Assembly (NCBI GenBank): GCA_016710285.1
Contig: JADJXR010000001.1
Location: forward strand, 744,001 to 808,000
Source of the DNA: Chlorobiota bacterium
Lineage (GTDB): Bacteria > Bacteroidota > Ignavibacteria > OLB7
Reading direction: 5' to 3'
Length of the DNA stretch: 64,000 bases
Below are positions 8,523 to 17,449 of the stretch, piece by piece. Each line of letters opens with the position of its first letter. Position 1 is the first letter of the stretch. The notes below the pieces were generated by a model. It was not told where the DNA came from. It saw only the letters and a list, made by a program, of their open reading frames with translations, and searched no databases. The position numbers and the translations under genes are program-made.

Positions 8523-9665
8523 ATGCTGCAACCAGCCAAGCCATTGCCTTTCCCTGAACCAGCCGCCCCCGCAAAGCCAAAACGAAGCTCGCGCGCGTTT
8601 GGCTGCGGGTTTATGGTGGTGATGTTTTTGGGCCTGCTTACCGTGGGCTTAATCGGTGCTGAAGTCGGGATGAACAACCTTCTGCAAGGAATGATTCTTG
8701 CCATGCTTCCGGCACCGATCTACATCTCCATCGCGCTTTGGCTGGACCGTTTCGAGTCGGAGCCGACACGGCTGCTGGTCTATGCGTTCCTGTGGGGAGC
8801 AACCGGCGCGGTGTTCATCAGCTACGTGCTGAACACGCTGTTTGGGAGCGTGGTTGCCGCAACGCTCTCGGCCGATGATGCCAACCAACTGATGGCCACA
8901 ATCTCGGCACCGATTGTTGAGGAGCTGGCAAAGGGGTTGGCGTTGTTCGCGCTGTTCTTTTGGCGGCGCGATGAGTTCGATAACATCACCGACGGCATCG
9001 TCTATGCGGCAATGGTGGCACTGGGGTTTGCCATGGTGGAAAATTTCCTGTACTACGGCCGGGCGTTAAGCGAAGGGGGCGAAGCTGCCGCGCAAACCTT
9101 TGTGCTGCGTGGCATGATTGCCCCGTTCAGCCACCCCTTGTTCACGGTGATGACCGGGATTGGGCTTGGATGGGCGCGGCAGTCCGGGAAAAAATCGCTG
9201 CGGTGGATTGGCCCACTGCTGGGTCTGTCAGCCGCAATTTTTCTTCATGCCCTCTGGAATCTATCCGCGTCAACCAATGGCGAGGTCTTCCTTGGAGTCT
9301 ATGTTGTGGTGATGATGCCGGCGTTTTTCGGCGTGGGAATCGTCGTTTATTTCTCGCTGAAGCGGGAGGGGGATATCATCCGCCAGCACCTTGCCGGGGA
9401 TTTCCACCAGGGGTTGCTCACCGAAGAAGAATATCAATCGTTGAACCGCTCGATGAAGCGGATGCGCCGCAGCTGGCGCGCACTGCTGCGCGGCGGCCAC
9501 CGCTCATGGCTGGCCTGCCGACGCTTCCACCAAACCGCCAGCGAACTGGCCTTCCACCGCTGGCGAATTGAACGGGATGGAACCGAACCAAACGAGCAAT
9601 CGCGGCAGATCGAACATGGGCACATGGCGCAAATGCAGACGCTGCGCCAGCAGATTCGGCAGTGA
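8523..9665 (+). CDS. PrsW-family intramembrane metalloprotease
   Basis: A 380-residue polytopic membrane protein. PrsW proteases cut membrane-bound anti-sigma factors inside the lipid bilayer (known for Bacillus PrsW and RsiW). The family's three catalytic motifs are present: EELAK at residues 133-137, FAMVEN at about 170-175 and HALWN at 242-246. About eight hydrophobic segments span residues 28-290. A basic, helical C-terminal tail of about 90 residues (RSMKRMRRSWRALLRGG) is longer than in Bacillus PrsW and probably cytoplasmic. The ATG at 8523 follows GGAG at 8514-8517. No sigma/anti-sigma pair is encoded nearby, so the substrate is unknown. Confidence 0.88.
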   Translation: MLQPAKPLPFPEPAAPAKPKRSSRAFGCGFMVVMFLGLLTVGLIGAEVGMNNLLQGMILAMLPAPIYISIALWLDRFESEPTRLLVYAFLWGATGAVFISYVLNTLFGSVVAATLSADDANQLMATISAPIVEELAKGLALFALFFWRRDEFDNITDGIVYAAMVALGFAMVENFLYYGRALSEGGEAAAQTFVLRGMIAPFSHPLFTVMTGIGLGWARQSGKKSLRWIGPLLGLSAAIFLHALWNLSASTNGEVFLGVYVVVMMPAFFGVGIVVYFSLKREGDIIRQHLAGDFHQGLLTEEEYQSLNRSMKRMRRSWRALLRGGHRSWLACRRFHQTASELAFHRWRIERDGTEPNEQSRQIEHGHMAQMQTLRQQIRQ

Positions 9666-9731
9666 GGTTCTTCCCCAACTTCCTTCCCCACAACCTCACC
9701 CTTCCCCGCACCGCCAACGGTGGCGGGTCGC

Positions 9732-9781
9732 AAAAAAACTCACGCGCAGGAAGCCGCTAGCCAAGCCGCTTCCCGCGCGTG
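9732..9781 (-). terminator. Rho-independent terminator of the DUF3160 gene
   Basis: On the minus strand a 14-bp stem with one mismatch (arms CACGCGCGGGAAGC and GCTTCCTGCGCGTG, 9741-9781) is followed by seven T (9732-9738). It lies about 65 nt past the stop. Confidence 0.85.
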
Positions 9782-9845
9782 ATTGCTCAGGAGAAGAGAA
9801 TGTCTTCCGGTGGCACGCGCCCGCCCGTGGGCTGCGTGCGCCCCG

Positions 9846-12233
9846 TTACCGCACCACCATGAACCGTCCCGATCCTATCGTCCGGTTGTCGCTATCAATC
9901 ACCCGCAGGAAGTAGTTTCCGTTGGTGATATTCTCAAGCGGAACCATGTCGAACCGTTGGCCGTTTTCGATGCGGATTTCCGAGGAGCGGTAGATCACCC
10001 GCCCGTTGGCATCCACCACTGCAACGGCAATCGTGGCTCCGTTCATCCGTGGTGCCTGGACCGTGAACCACAGCTCGCCATCGCCCCGCCGAACCACGTT
10101 CGACTCCAGCTCCACCTGGGCCGTTGCTGGCGTGTTGCGGCGCTCGGCAAGGGTCGGCTCGTAGGAAGGGGCAACGCTGCGGAGTGTGCCGCCAACCGTG
10201 CGGAATGCTGCGGCATCCTGCGCGAAGTTTGCACCCGGCGCAACCAACCCACCAACCCACTCAGGAGCCTGCGGCGCGGCATCATCGTGTCCGGTGATCG
10301 CGTCAACCCACTGCTCGGCAGATGCCGTGGTCTCGAAGTAGCTGTAGATTGCCCCGCGTGCCAGCACCAGCGGTTGCTCGGCATCGTCGTCGTTCGGAAC
10401 AATCACGTACATGGCCAGCGGGTGGCCGTTCGCCACGCGCAGATTCTTCCCACCAACGCTAATCCCTGCGGCAATCGGCATTCCCTGCGGTTGCAGCGAT
10501 GCGTCGGTGAAGGTCTCGTAGGCGGCAATCCGTTCCGGCATTGTGGCCACCAGCTCCTGCTGCGCGGCGGTCAGTGGTTGGTCCGCCAGCCGAAGCGCGG
10601 CGATTCTCATCATCGCTGCCGAGGTGTTCTCGATGTCGCGCAGTTTGTTGGCCAGTTGCGTGCCAAGCAAATCGCCGAACCGCCCTTCCACCAAGCCGCT
10701 CCGCAGGTAGCGAGCCATGGATGCAATCCGCCCCCAGGTCCGCGGCTGAAGCTCGACGTATCCCCGCTCCGTGCTGGCCTTCTGCGCCGTGGTGATTGCT
10801 TGCCGCGCTGCAACGGCGGTGCTGGCCGGAAGCAGTGTGGAGGTGTGCTGGAAATCGCTCCATCCCCCCAACGCACTTAGGCGCAACCGCGTGCGGTAGG
10901 CATCGGTCCGCATGAACCGGGGGAATCCTTCGCCGAACTCACCCCCATCCACGTACGATTGCAGCGTGTAGAGCGTGACCCAGCTTACATCTTGGGTCCA
11001 ATGCTCGGGAGCGCGGCGCAGGAACATCCCCGCAAAACTGTTTTCCTCCCCGGCCAATCCCGCCACCAGCGCGGTTCCGAACTCACCCAGCTTCCCTTGT
11101 GCAACCAGCGCGCCATGGACCGATTGCGGCCCGGGAAGGAAGTGAAACTGATACGCCCGCCCCTGCAATTGGGTTGGTGCCTGCTCGGCAAAGTATTCGG
11201 CAAACTGGCGGACTTCGGCATCGGTGCCGGTTCCGGCGGACCCAAAGCCGTAGCTGCCGTAGAATCCGCGCAAGGCCCCACCCACCATCTGGGGTGTGAC
11301 ATCATGGTCGGCACGCCCGCGGAAGAACGCCAGCAGGTCCGAAAGGTCGTTGAAGCTGGCGGCGGATCCACTTTCTTGCAGCACCTCCAACGTGCGGGAA
11401 GCAATCATCACCATCCGAACCTGCAGCAGGTCCGCCTCGGGGCCGATCTCTATCCCGATAGTGCTTAGCCACGCAACCGCACGGAAGTACCGCGCCGATT
11501 CGGCATCAAGCTGCTGCTGTGCGGGAAGGAAATTGGAAGGATTGACCCGCACGCCGGGAATAATCGGCGACTGAGCCGGGCCGCTTCCTTGCTCAATCTG
11601 CTCGGCCTGCTCCTGGACCATGCTTGCCACGCGAGGGTCGGGGGAGAAGTTAGGGTCCAGCAAGCGGCTTGCGGTCTGTGCCCATGCAAGTGTGCGGCGG
11701 GTTGCTTCGTAGGCCGGGGTGTTGCGGGCGCGGTCCAGTTGGCCGGCCATCGCTGCCGAAAACCGTGACATCAGATCACGCAGTGAGGGCAGAAGGTAGT
11801 GGCGCTGGATGCGCAGTTCAGCTTCGTTGATTGCCACGCGCAGCCCATGCAGCACCGCATCGGTGGTGATAAACGCGGGGACCCCATCGGCCTGGGCGTA
11901 GAGTTGGGCAAAGGTTCCCGCGGCCTCGGGGCGCACCAGCACGTTGGTACGGCGCAGCAGTGCGCGCTCGGCCTGGGTGAAATCCTGGTCCCACTGAAGC
12001 TGATCGGGAGTTTGAACGTTGGTGAATTCTCCGGTAATGGCCGGTTCCTTCCGCCCAAGCTCGGCGCGGAAGGTGGGTGGTTGATACGGGGAGTAGATAC
12101 CGAATGGCGTGGTAATCGGCGCGGCGATCGTCTCGGCAATGGCTGGTTGCTGGGCGATTGCGGTGGATGCGGTAGCGGCTGCGATAAGAATGCCGGCAAA
12201 GGCTGCAACCGCAAGAAACTGCTTCTTGTTCAT
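9846..12233 (-). CDS. Exported DUF3160-domain protein with a T9SS-like C-terminal sorting domain
   Basis: A 795-residue protein of unknown function. Residues 1-31 are a signal peptide (ATASTAIAQQ). The body matches DUF3160: a conserved ALLRRTNVLV segment, PAFITTDAVLHGLR, and a long alpha-helical region. The last 80 residues form a beta-sandwich (WFTVQAPRMNGATIAVAVV) ending GNYFLRVIDSDNRTIGSGRF followed by MVVR, which fits a type A T9SS sorting domain, so it is probably exported and surface-attached. The start at 12233 was chosen because AAGGAG lies 9 nt upstream and the signal peptide begins there. The frame stays open for 56 more codons upstream without signal features. A strong terminator follows, and the neighbours are unrelated. 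Confidence 0.8.
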   Translation of the reverse strand: MNKKQFLAVAAFAGILIAAATASTAIAQQPAIAETIAAPITTPFGIYSPYQPPTFRAELGRKEPAITGEFTNVQTPDQLQWDQDFTQAERALLRRTNVLVRPEAAGTFAQLYAQADGVPAFITTDAVLHGLRVAINEAELRIQRHYLLPSLRDLMSRFSAAMAGQLDRARNTPAYEATRRTLAWAQTASRLLDPNFSPDPRVASMVQEQAEQIEQGSGPAQSPIIPGVRVNPSNFLPAQQQLDAESARYFRAVAWLSTIGIEIGPEADLLQVRMVMIASRTLEVLQESGSAASFNDLSDLLAFFRGRADHDVTPQMVGGALRGFYGSYGFGSAGTGTDAEVRQFAEYFAEQAPTQLQGRAYQFHFLPGPQSVHGALVAQGKLGEFGTALVAGLAGEENSFAGMFLRRAPEHWTQDVSWVTLYTLQSYVDGGEFGEGFPRFMRTDAYRTRLRLSALGGWSDFQHTSTLLPASTAVAARQAITTAQKASTERGYVELQPRTWGRIASMARYLRSGLVEGRFGDLLGTQLANKLRDIENTSAAMMRIAALRLADQPLTAAQQELVATMPERIAAYETFTDASLQPQGMPIAAGISVGGKNLRVANGHPLAMYVIVPNDDDAEQPLVLARGAIYSYFETTASAEQWVDAITGHDDAAPQAPEWVGGLVAPGANFAQDAAAFRTVGGTLRSVAPSYEPTLAERRNTPATAQVELESNVVRRGDGELWFTVQAPRMNGATIAVAVVDANGRVIYRSSEIRIENGQRFDMVPLENITNGNYFLRVIDSDNRTIGSGRFMVVR

Positions 12234-12439
12234 CGTCTCGTTCTCCTTGAGCTGTTGGATTCGACTGAGTACGGCGAAGCAGTTACTAATGGGGACTCCT
12301 GGTGTTCTGTGTGTTTTGCTGATGCCCGTCTGGGCCGGTTGCTTGCTGCGTTGATTCACGAACATCTCTTTCAAGAATTGTGCCATGGTCTCTGGGTGCA
12401 TGTCAAAGTGCCGAACATCACTGTAGCCTGTCCATACCG

Positions 12440-12535
12440 GTAGCCGAAGGTCTTTAGCCTTCGGCTACTATCCCCCTGTAGACTCGGCAGGCTAAAGACC
12501 TGTTATCAATCCCGACGGAGGTCGGGGTCGCTACC
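12440..12535. repeat. REP-like palindrome pair
   Basis: A perfect 11-bp stem (GTAGCCGAAGG, loop TCTTTAG, CCTTCGGCTAC) at 12440-12468 is followed by GGCAGGCTAAAGACCTG and a CCCGAC/GTCGGG hairpin, ending CGCTACC. It lies between divergent genes in the 492-nt gap 12234-12725; the gap's remaining DNA shows no gene. Confidence 0.8.
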
Positions 12536-12617
12536 ATGCATTGCCGTGGTCTCCCCGCTCATGCTGCTTCACCAGAGTTGCAAGGCCGGCAGACAGAGGG
12601 TTGCGGAAAAAGTCAAA

Positions 12618-12687
12618 CCGCAGAAGCGTGATGTTGCAGAATTGCACATCCGCCGCCGCCACAATTCTCCAAAGAATGCTTCTGCGG
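12618..12687 (+). promoter_or_regulatory. Nested inverted repeat in the leader region of the lipoprotein gene
   Basis: Outer arms CCGCAGAAGC (12618-12627) and GCTTCTGCGG (12678-12687) enclose inner arms AGAATTG (12638-12644) and CAATTCT (12662-12668). The structure ends 38 nt before the ATG. It could form a long leader hairpin or a cruciform, and its function is unknown. Confidence 0.45.
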
Positions 12688-12725
12688 CTCCGTAACGTTT
12701 GCGCATCTTGCGCGAAAGGAACACC

Positions 12726-13292
12726 ATGAGATTTTGCACACGATACTACGCCATCATCGCACTGCTGGCAACGATTGCCGCTTGCAAGGAACCATCGCTG
12801 GGGCAGGGTGAGGCCGAGGAAGGGAAGATTCCGCAAGATGCGGTTGTGGAGATTCTGACCGAAGGGGGGAAACTCTATTGGGGAATTAGCGCGATGCGGG
12901 GAACGGAAACCACAACCCTGAACGGCGTGCAAATGGCACTGCTTGACCCATCGAAAATCCCCTCGATGAAGGCATTGCGCCAGCAGCTTTCCGGCGTATT
13001 CACCAACCACGCCATTGACTCGCTGATTGTTGATTTAGGGATAAAAGAATCGGCAGGAAAGTTGTGGATACCGGCAGCGGACCCGGGCGACGTAAGCGTT
13101 TATGAGGATGCCGACGTTACCCAATCGGTCGAGCGTGGCGATACGGTGCTGGTGACCGTGGATGTCCCGCTTGGCGACTCCGGCCAAAGCGACTTGCGCG
13201 GGGTTCGGTTGGTCCGCGTTGGCAACGACTGGCGCATTGACAACAACCCCTTCACCGACGTGGAAACAGCCGACGACGAACCGAGCGATTAA
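12726..13292 (+). CDS. Putative lipoprotein of unknown function
   Basis: A 188-residue protein that I do not recognise. It starts with a short basic N-terminus and hydrophobic segment ending LLATIAAC at Cys20, a good lipobox for signal peptidase II, so it is probably anchored in a membrane after lipidation. AAAGGA lies just upstream of the ATG. The mature part is acidic (EAEEGKIPQDAV; DVETADDEPSD at the end) and mixed alpha/beta. It is convergent with the SpoIIE-type phosphatase gene and preceded by a nested inverted repeat and REP-like palindromes. Confidence 0.7.
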   Translation: MRFCTRYYAIIALLATIAACKEPSLGQGEAEEGKIPQDAVVEILTEGGKLYWGISAMRGTETTTLNGVQMALLDPSKIPSMKALRQQLSGVFTNHAIDSLIVDLGIKESAGKLWIPAADPGDVSVYEDADVTQSVERGDTVLVTVDVPLGDSGQSDLRGVRLVRVGNDWRIDNNPFTDVETADDEPSD

Positions 13293-13350
13293 AGAAAGCC
13301 ACCCCGCTTTCCCCCTGCTCCATCGCATCATTCACCCTCTATCCTCCACC

Positions 13351-14625
13351 TCACTCATCCTCCATTTTCCGCACCACCACAATGGTGATGTCGTCGTGTT
13401 GCTGGGCACCGGCCACGAACTGGTTCAGGTCGGCAAGCAATTGCTGGCGAATGGCGTGCGCGCTGGAAAGGGAACGCCCCGCACCAAGCAAGGAGTCGCA
13501 CAGGCGTTGATCCCCGAACTGCTCGCCGGCGGCGTTCTCGGCCTCGGTGAATCCGTCGGAAGTAATCAACGCCACATCGCCCGCTTCCATTCGGAACAGC
13601 ATCGGTTGCAGTGCGTTCCCCAACGCCGCGCCGTGCGCCAACCCCAGGGCCATTCCCGCCGGGCGAAGCTCCTCCACACTCCCTTTCCCCCGCCGGAACA
13701 GCAGCAGTGGATTATGCCCGGCGCGGAAGAAGGTGCAGTTGTCGTCGAAGTCAATATCCAACAGCGCGGCGGTGATAAAATTGCGGCGGTGCAAGCGGAC
13801 CCGCAGCGTGTCGTTTAGCCCAATGAACAGATCGGCGGGGTTGCTGACGTGGATGGAAAGCGCCTGGGTCATCCCCTGGAATTTGGCCATCACCAACGCT
13901 GCCGGAATTCCCTTGCCGGCGGCATCGGCCACAATAATCCCCTTGCTTCCGTTGGCAAACGAAAGGAAGTCATAATAATCCCCCCCAATCTCCACCGCCG
14001 GAATCATGGTTGCGCTGATGTCGAACCCGGCAATGCGGGCCTCGTTATCGGGCAGAAGGCTTAGCTGCACGCTGCGTGCGGCTTGGAACTCGGTGGTCAG
14101 CAGTTCCTCCTGTTCCTCCAATTCCTCCTGCTTTGCCGAGCGGACAAAGGCGATCACCAGCCCGATAGCAACCGCCACCACGCTGTTCCCCGTAAACACT
14201 GGCAGAAGCGTCGCCACCGAGGGGTTTGCCGCCAACGGCTCCAGGGTGATATATCCGAACTGCTGAATCAGCCACGCCAGCCCAATGCCGATCCCCGACC
14301 CAAGAAGGCCGCTTGCCAGCCAGACGATCGGGATCACAAACAACCGCAGCCCCATCATCATGGTGCTGCGGAACCGCGCAACGTAAAGCGTAGCAAGGTG
14401 GGCGATGCAAGTGATCGGGACCGAGAAGATGATGACAATCACCGCAAACTTCCTCACGATGGCGGCCTCCGGCAGCACGCCAGCATTGATCCAGTTCATC
14501 ACCATGAAAAACACCATGAACCCGGTGGGAATCAGCAGCAGGAGTTTCCACAACGGGACTTCACTGCCCCGCTTGTCTGGGCGGCGCAGAAGCGATTGGC
14601 GGCGGGTTGGTTGTTGGCGTATCAT
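13351..14625 (-). CDS. Membrane-anchored SpoIIE/PP2C-type serine phosphatase
   Basis: A 424-residue protein with four to five hydrophobic segments (about residues 25-165), a short acidic helix (KQEELEEQEELLTTEF) and a PP2C-type SpoIIE domain (about 195-420). Metal-binding and catalytic motifs are present: GGDYYDF, ADAAGKGIPAALVMA, AGHNPLLLF, SDGFTEAEN and a final HDDITIVVV. Such enzymes dephosphorylate anti-sigma-factor antagonists or similar partners, but no STAS or anti-sigma gene lies nearby. The start is uncertain: the ATG at 14625 gives a normal basic N-terminus without a clear ribosome binding site, and the frame is open for 44 codons upstream. Confidence 0.88.
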   Translation of the reverse strand: MIRQQPTRRQSLLRRPDKRGSEVPLWKLLLLIPTGFMVFFMVMNWINAGVLPEAAIVRKFAVIVIIFSVPITCIAHLATLYVARFRSTMMMGLRLFVIPIVWLASGLLGSGIGIGLAWLIQQFGYITLEPLAANPSVATLLPVFTGNSVVAVAIGLVIAFVRSAKQEELEEQEELLTTEFQAARSVQLSLLPDNEARIAGFDISATMIPAVEIGGDYYDFLSFANGSKGIIVADAAGKGIPAALVMAKFQGMTQALSIHVSNPADLFIGLNDTLRVRLHRRNFITAALLDIDFDDNCTFFRAGHNPLLLFRRGKGSVEELRPAGMALGLAHGAALGNALQPMLFRMEAGDVALITSDGFTEAENAAGEQFGDQRLCDSLLGAGRSLSSAHAIRQQLLADLNQFVAGAQQHDDITIVVVRKMEDE

Positions 14626-14701
14626 TCGGAAGGGGTGGCAAGTTCGGGGAAAAAGGGCTGAAGTTGCAAGCACTCTTTTGGGCGAAGCCCTCACAAGCAA
14701 C

Positions 14702-14753
14702 AAAAAATGCCAAACAGCAACGGGCGCAAAGCTGAAGTTGCTTCGCGCCCGTT
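14702..14753 (-). terminator. Probable terminator of the 181-residue secreted protein gene
   Basis: Stem AACGGGCGC/GCGCCCGTT (14719-14727 with 14745-14753) with a 17-nt loop. On the minus strand it is followed 11 nt later by six T (14702-14707). The gap between stem and T-run makes it weaker than the others here. Confidence 0.5.
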
Positions 14754-14801
14754 CCACAGAAGGGTTTGCTATCTGGCCGCCGCACGCGGCCGTTATGGTG
14801 G

Positions 14802-15347
14802 TTACTTCGGCAATGATTTCGCCGCGTTGTCAACCAAGATTTTCAGCTTCGTTGGGGTCAGTGCGGACCATACCAGCGGCCCCATCAGGTGAGTCCATTT
14901 CGTTTCTTCATCGAACGTTTTCACGTCGTTGACGGCAACCGGTTGGCCGTTCACGCACTTCGTCCCTTTGGTGGTGACCGTCACGGTTCGTGTCCATTGC
15001 CCATAGAGGTTGAACTCGTAGTTGAATAACTGCGCTGCCTCTTGGATAATCAGCGTGTAGTTGCCCCAGTTTCCACCAATCGCCGTTGATAGCTGCGCCG
15101 AAGTTGACTGGATTTCCAGAGTGTCGAAAGCTGAGTTGAAGCGCAAGAACCCAAGTCCCGAAAATTTCCACGGAGTTTTGGTGACTTTCGTGGTGAGGTT
15201 CTCGCTGCATGGGACCTTCGTGCCTCCCGGGTGCGTTGTCACCGGTTGCCGACCTTGCGCCACCCCCTGCTGGCTGGCGACAAAGGTGAGCAGGGCCACT
15301 GCGGCGATAAGGTTGCGGAAGAACGATGCTGTTGAAGTCGTAGTCAT
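14802..15347 (-). CDS. Secreted protein of unknown function
   Basis: A 181-residue protein with a signal peptide (hydrophobic core NLIAAVALLTFVAS, cleavage near QGVAQG). The mature part is beta-rich (KFSGLGFLRF, YTLIIQEAAQLFNYEF) with two cysteines (PCSEN, TKCVN) that could pair. I do not recognise the family. The ATG at 15347 is the start that begins the signal peptide; a 35-codon upstream extension has no such feature. A -7 box (TAGTTTTG) lies about 90 nt upstream and a hairpin downstream, so it is probably a single-gene unit. Confidence 0.65.
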   Translation of the reverse strand: MTTTSTASFFRNLIAAVALLTFVASQQGVAQGRQPVTTHPGGTKVPCSENLTTKVTKTPWKFSGLGFLRFNSAFDTLEIQSTSAQLSTAIGGNWGNYTLIIQEAAQLFNYEFNLYGQWTRTVTVTTKGTKCVNGQPVAVNDVKTFDEETKWTHLMGPLVWSALTPTKLKILVDNAAKSLPK

Positions 15348-15437
15348 GGTTTGTTTGCCTGTATTGTGTGTTGTTAATCGTGTTGCTTCTGTTCGATTTC
15401 CCTTCCCACAAGAATCAATTCCCACATCGAACATGTG

Positions 15438-15470
15438 CAAAACTACAGGCAAGCAAGGGCCAGGGTGAAA
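15438..15470 (-). promoter_or_regulatory. Putative promoter of the 181-residue secreted protein gene
   Basis: On the minus strand: TTTC, 21 nt, TAGTTTTG. The -7 box is a perfect TAnnTTTG; the -33 box has one mismatch to TTTG. Confidence 0.45.
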
Positions 15471-15567
15471 CGGACTTTTTTGGTTTGTGATGAACGTGAA
15501 CTATTGGTGGCAAACCGGCTGTTTATCCCCCCTTTCCCCCCGCTGCAATGGCCACAGGCGTGGCGGC

Positions 15568-16851
15568 TTACGTTGGTTCCCCTGTTGGTTCTTCCGTTGG
15601 TTCCTCCGTCGGCTCCCCTTCTTCGGCCTGGCTCCATTTTCTTTTTTTGCTTCCCTCGTACAGTTCGTACTCCAGCAATCGGCAGTCAATGGTGGTGTTG
15701 AACATTGGGATGCGGCGGCTGGGGCGAAGGCCAACACGCTTTGCAAGATCAAGGTTGCCGGTGAAGACGTATCCGCGATAGCCCGCGCACTGTTGTTTGA
15801 AGAAATCGCCGATCCCCTGATACACCCCCTGAAGCTGGCGCTCATCCCCCAATCGTTCGCCATACTCTGGGTTCATCACCACCACCCCACCCCCTTCCGC
15901 CACCGGCGTTTGGCGGAAATCGCAGACCCGGAACTCAATTAGGTGGTCCACCCCGGCGGTGGCGGCGTTTTTCTGGGCGGCCTCAATCGCCTGGGGGGCA
16001 ATGTCGGTGGCGATGATCTTGCCGGGGAACGTCTTCCGCGCCGCTTGCTTGGCTTGGGCACGCATCGTTTTCCAGGCCTCGGCCTCTTGGTCGGTGCAGC
16101 ACAGGTGCATGAACGCGAAGTTGCTCCGGAGCAATCCGGGGGCTTTGCCAAGCGCGATCAAAGCGGCCTCGATTGCCAGGGTTCCGCTGCCGCACATCGG
16201 GTTGATGAAATTCCCTTCGCCGCTCCATCCGGTTGCCATTGCCACCGCCGCCGCCAGCGATTCCTGCATTGGCGCGCGCCACGGAATCCGGCGGTAGCCG
16301 CGCCGAATCAAGGGCTGGCCGCTGGTATCCAGATAGACCGAGCAGGCATCATCCTGCCAATGGAGGAACACCACGGCTTGGCTGGTGTCGGGTCCGGAAT
16401 CGGGGCGGCGACCCCAGACGTGGTGAAGCCGGTCGCAGAAGGCATCTTTCAGCCGCACGTTCGCAAACCGCGAGTCGCGGATTGTGGGATTGCTGACCGA
16501 CGAGACCACGCTCACGTAGCCATCAACATCAATCCATTCCTCCCAGGGGATTTCCAGGGCCTGGCGGTACATCTCATCGGCGTTCGGGGCGGCGAAGGAT
16601 TTCAGAAGATAGAGCACCCGGTGGCCCGTGCGGATCCACAGGTTCAGCCGCATCGCGTCGGTAAGGTCCCCTTCGGTAAGCACGCCGGTCACGTGCTCGG
16701 CCACCACCGGATAGCCCAATGCGGCGACCTCCTTCGCCAGGAAGGAGGTCAGCCGTTTGGGTGCGGTAATCAGGATTGGAGTTGCTTGGTCCGGCGTGCT
16801 CAATCGGGATTGCTCGATTAGGGGTTGCTCAGTCAGATATTGCTCAATCAA
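15568..16851 (-). CDS. THUMP-type class I rRNA methyltransferase (RlmL/YpsC-like)
   Basis: About 427 residues. It has an N-terminal THUMP region (about 30-180) and a Rossmann methyltransferase domain with SAM motif NPMCGSGTLAIEAAL (about 217-231) and acidic ATDIAPQAIEAAQ. Relatives make N2-methylguanine in 23S rRNA. The catalytic motif, normally NPPY, reads NPEYGERL (Glu codon at 15865-15867), which is unusual. The C-terminus carries a repetitive EEPTEEPTGEPT tail. The start is uncertain: the frame opens with TTG at 16851, three nt past the upstream cyclophilin stop, and its first 16 codons are a 15-nt tandem repeat (IEQ units), so the true start may be a later TTG. It is probably cotranscribed with the cyclophilin. 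Confidence 0.88.
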   Translation of the reverse strand: MIEQYLTEQPLIEQSRLSTPDQATPILITAPKRLTSFLAKEVAALGYPVVAEHVTGVLTEGDLTDAMRLNLWIRTGHRVLYLLKSFAAPNADEMYRQALEIPWEEWIDVDGYVSVVSSVSNPTIRDSRFANVRLKDAFCDRLHHVWGRRPDSGPDTSQAVVFLHWQDDACSVYLDTSGQPLIRRGYRRIPWRAPMQESLAAAVAMATGWSGEGNFINPMCGSGTLAIEAALIALGKAPGLLRSNFAFMHLCCTDQEAEAWKTMRAQAKQAARKTFPGKIIATDIAPQAIEAAQKNAATAGVDHLIEFRVCDFRQTPVAEGGGVVVMNPEYGERLGDERQLQGVYQGIGDFFKQQCAGYRGYVFTGNLDLAKRVGLRPSRRIPMFNTTIDCRLLEYELYEGSKKRKWSQAEEGEPTEEPTEEPTGEPT

Positions 16852-16865
16852 CGATTACTCAATCG
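16791..16865 (-). repeat. Five degenerate 15-nt tandem repeats across the cyclophilin-methyltransferase junction
   Basis: Units begin at 16791, 16806, 16821, 16836 and 16851. On the minus strand the consensus is TGATTGAGCAAT plus three variable bases. One unit contains the cyclophilin stop codon; the others encode or precede the N-terminus of the methyltransferase. A similar 15-nt motif recurs at 19213-19257. Confidence 0.75.
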
Positions 16866-17352
16866 TGACCTTGTTCATCACCACTGGCGTGGCGGGGCGG
16901 TCGTTGTAATCGGTTTGGGTGGTGGCGATTGCGTCCACCACATCCAGCCCCTCGGTAACGCGGCCAAAAATCGCATAGTTGGGGGGCAACGGATAGTCAA
17001 CGTGCATGATGAAAAACTGCGACCCGTTGGTGTTCGGCCCGGCGTTGGCCATCGCCACCGTTCCTTTGCGATAGCCGATCCGATAGACCTCGGAGTTGCG
17101 ATCAATCTCATCATCAAACCGCCCGCCCCATGCCGATTCTCCACCCCGCCCGGTTCCGGTGGGGTCCCCTCCCTGAATCATAAATCCGGAGATAACGCGG
17201 TGGAAGATCACGCCGTCGTAGTAGCCACGCCCGGCAAGGGTTGCAAAATTTTCGGTGGTTTTTGGGGCATCCTGCTCCAGCAATTCGAAGCGGATGGTTC
17301 CCATTGTGGTCTCGATAACCGCAGTGCGGTTGGTGTTTGGTGTGTCTGGCAT
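16855..17352 (-). CDS. Cyclophilin-type peptidyl-prolyl cis-trans isomerase
   Basis: A 165-residue, single-domain cyclophilin catalysing cis-trans isomerisation of X-Pro bonds during protein folding. The active-site stretch FHRVISGFMIQGGDPTGTG (about residues 50-68) holds the catalytic Arg and Gln, and AMANAGPNTNGSQFFI (about 100-115) is the second hallmark. There is no signal peptide, so it is probably cytoplasmic. Its last codons lie inside a 15-nt tandem repeat, and the methyltransferase frame opens right after its stop, suggesting one transcript. Confidence 0.95.
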   Translation of the reverse strand: MPDTPNTNRTAVIETTMGTIRFELLEQDAPKTTENFATLAGRGYYDGVIFHRVISGFMIQGGDPTGTGRGGESAWGGRFDDEIDRNSEVYRIGYRKGTVAMANAGPNTNGSQFFIMHVDYPLPPNYAIFGRVTEGLDVVDAIATTQTDYNDRPATPVVMNKVTIE

Positions 17353-17449
17353 GGTTGTTCAGTTAAAATTGGGAACCCAAACATCGGAAAAATGTCCCGC
17401 GTGGAATGTATCAAAGCGGGGTGGCGATTGCCGGCCATTCCTCCCATGG

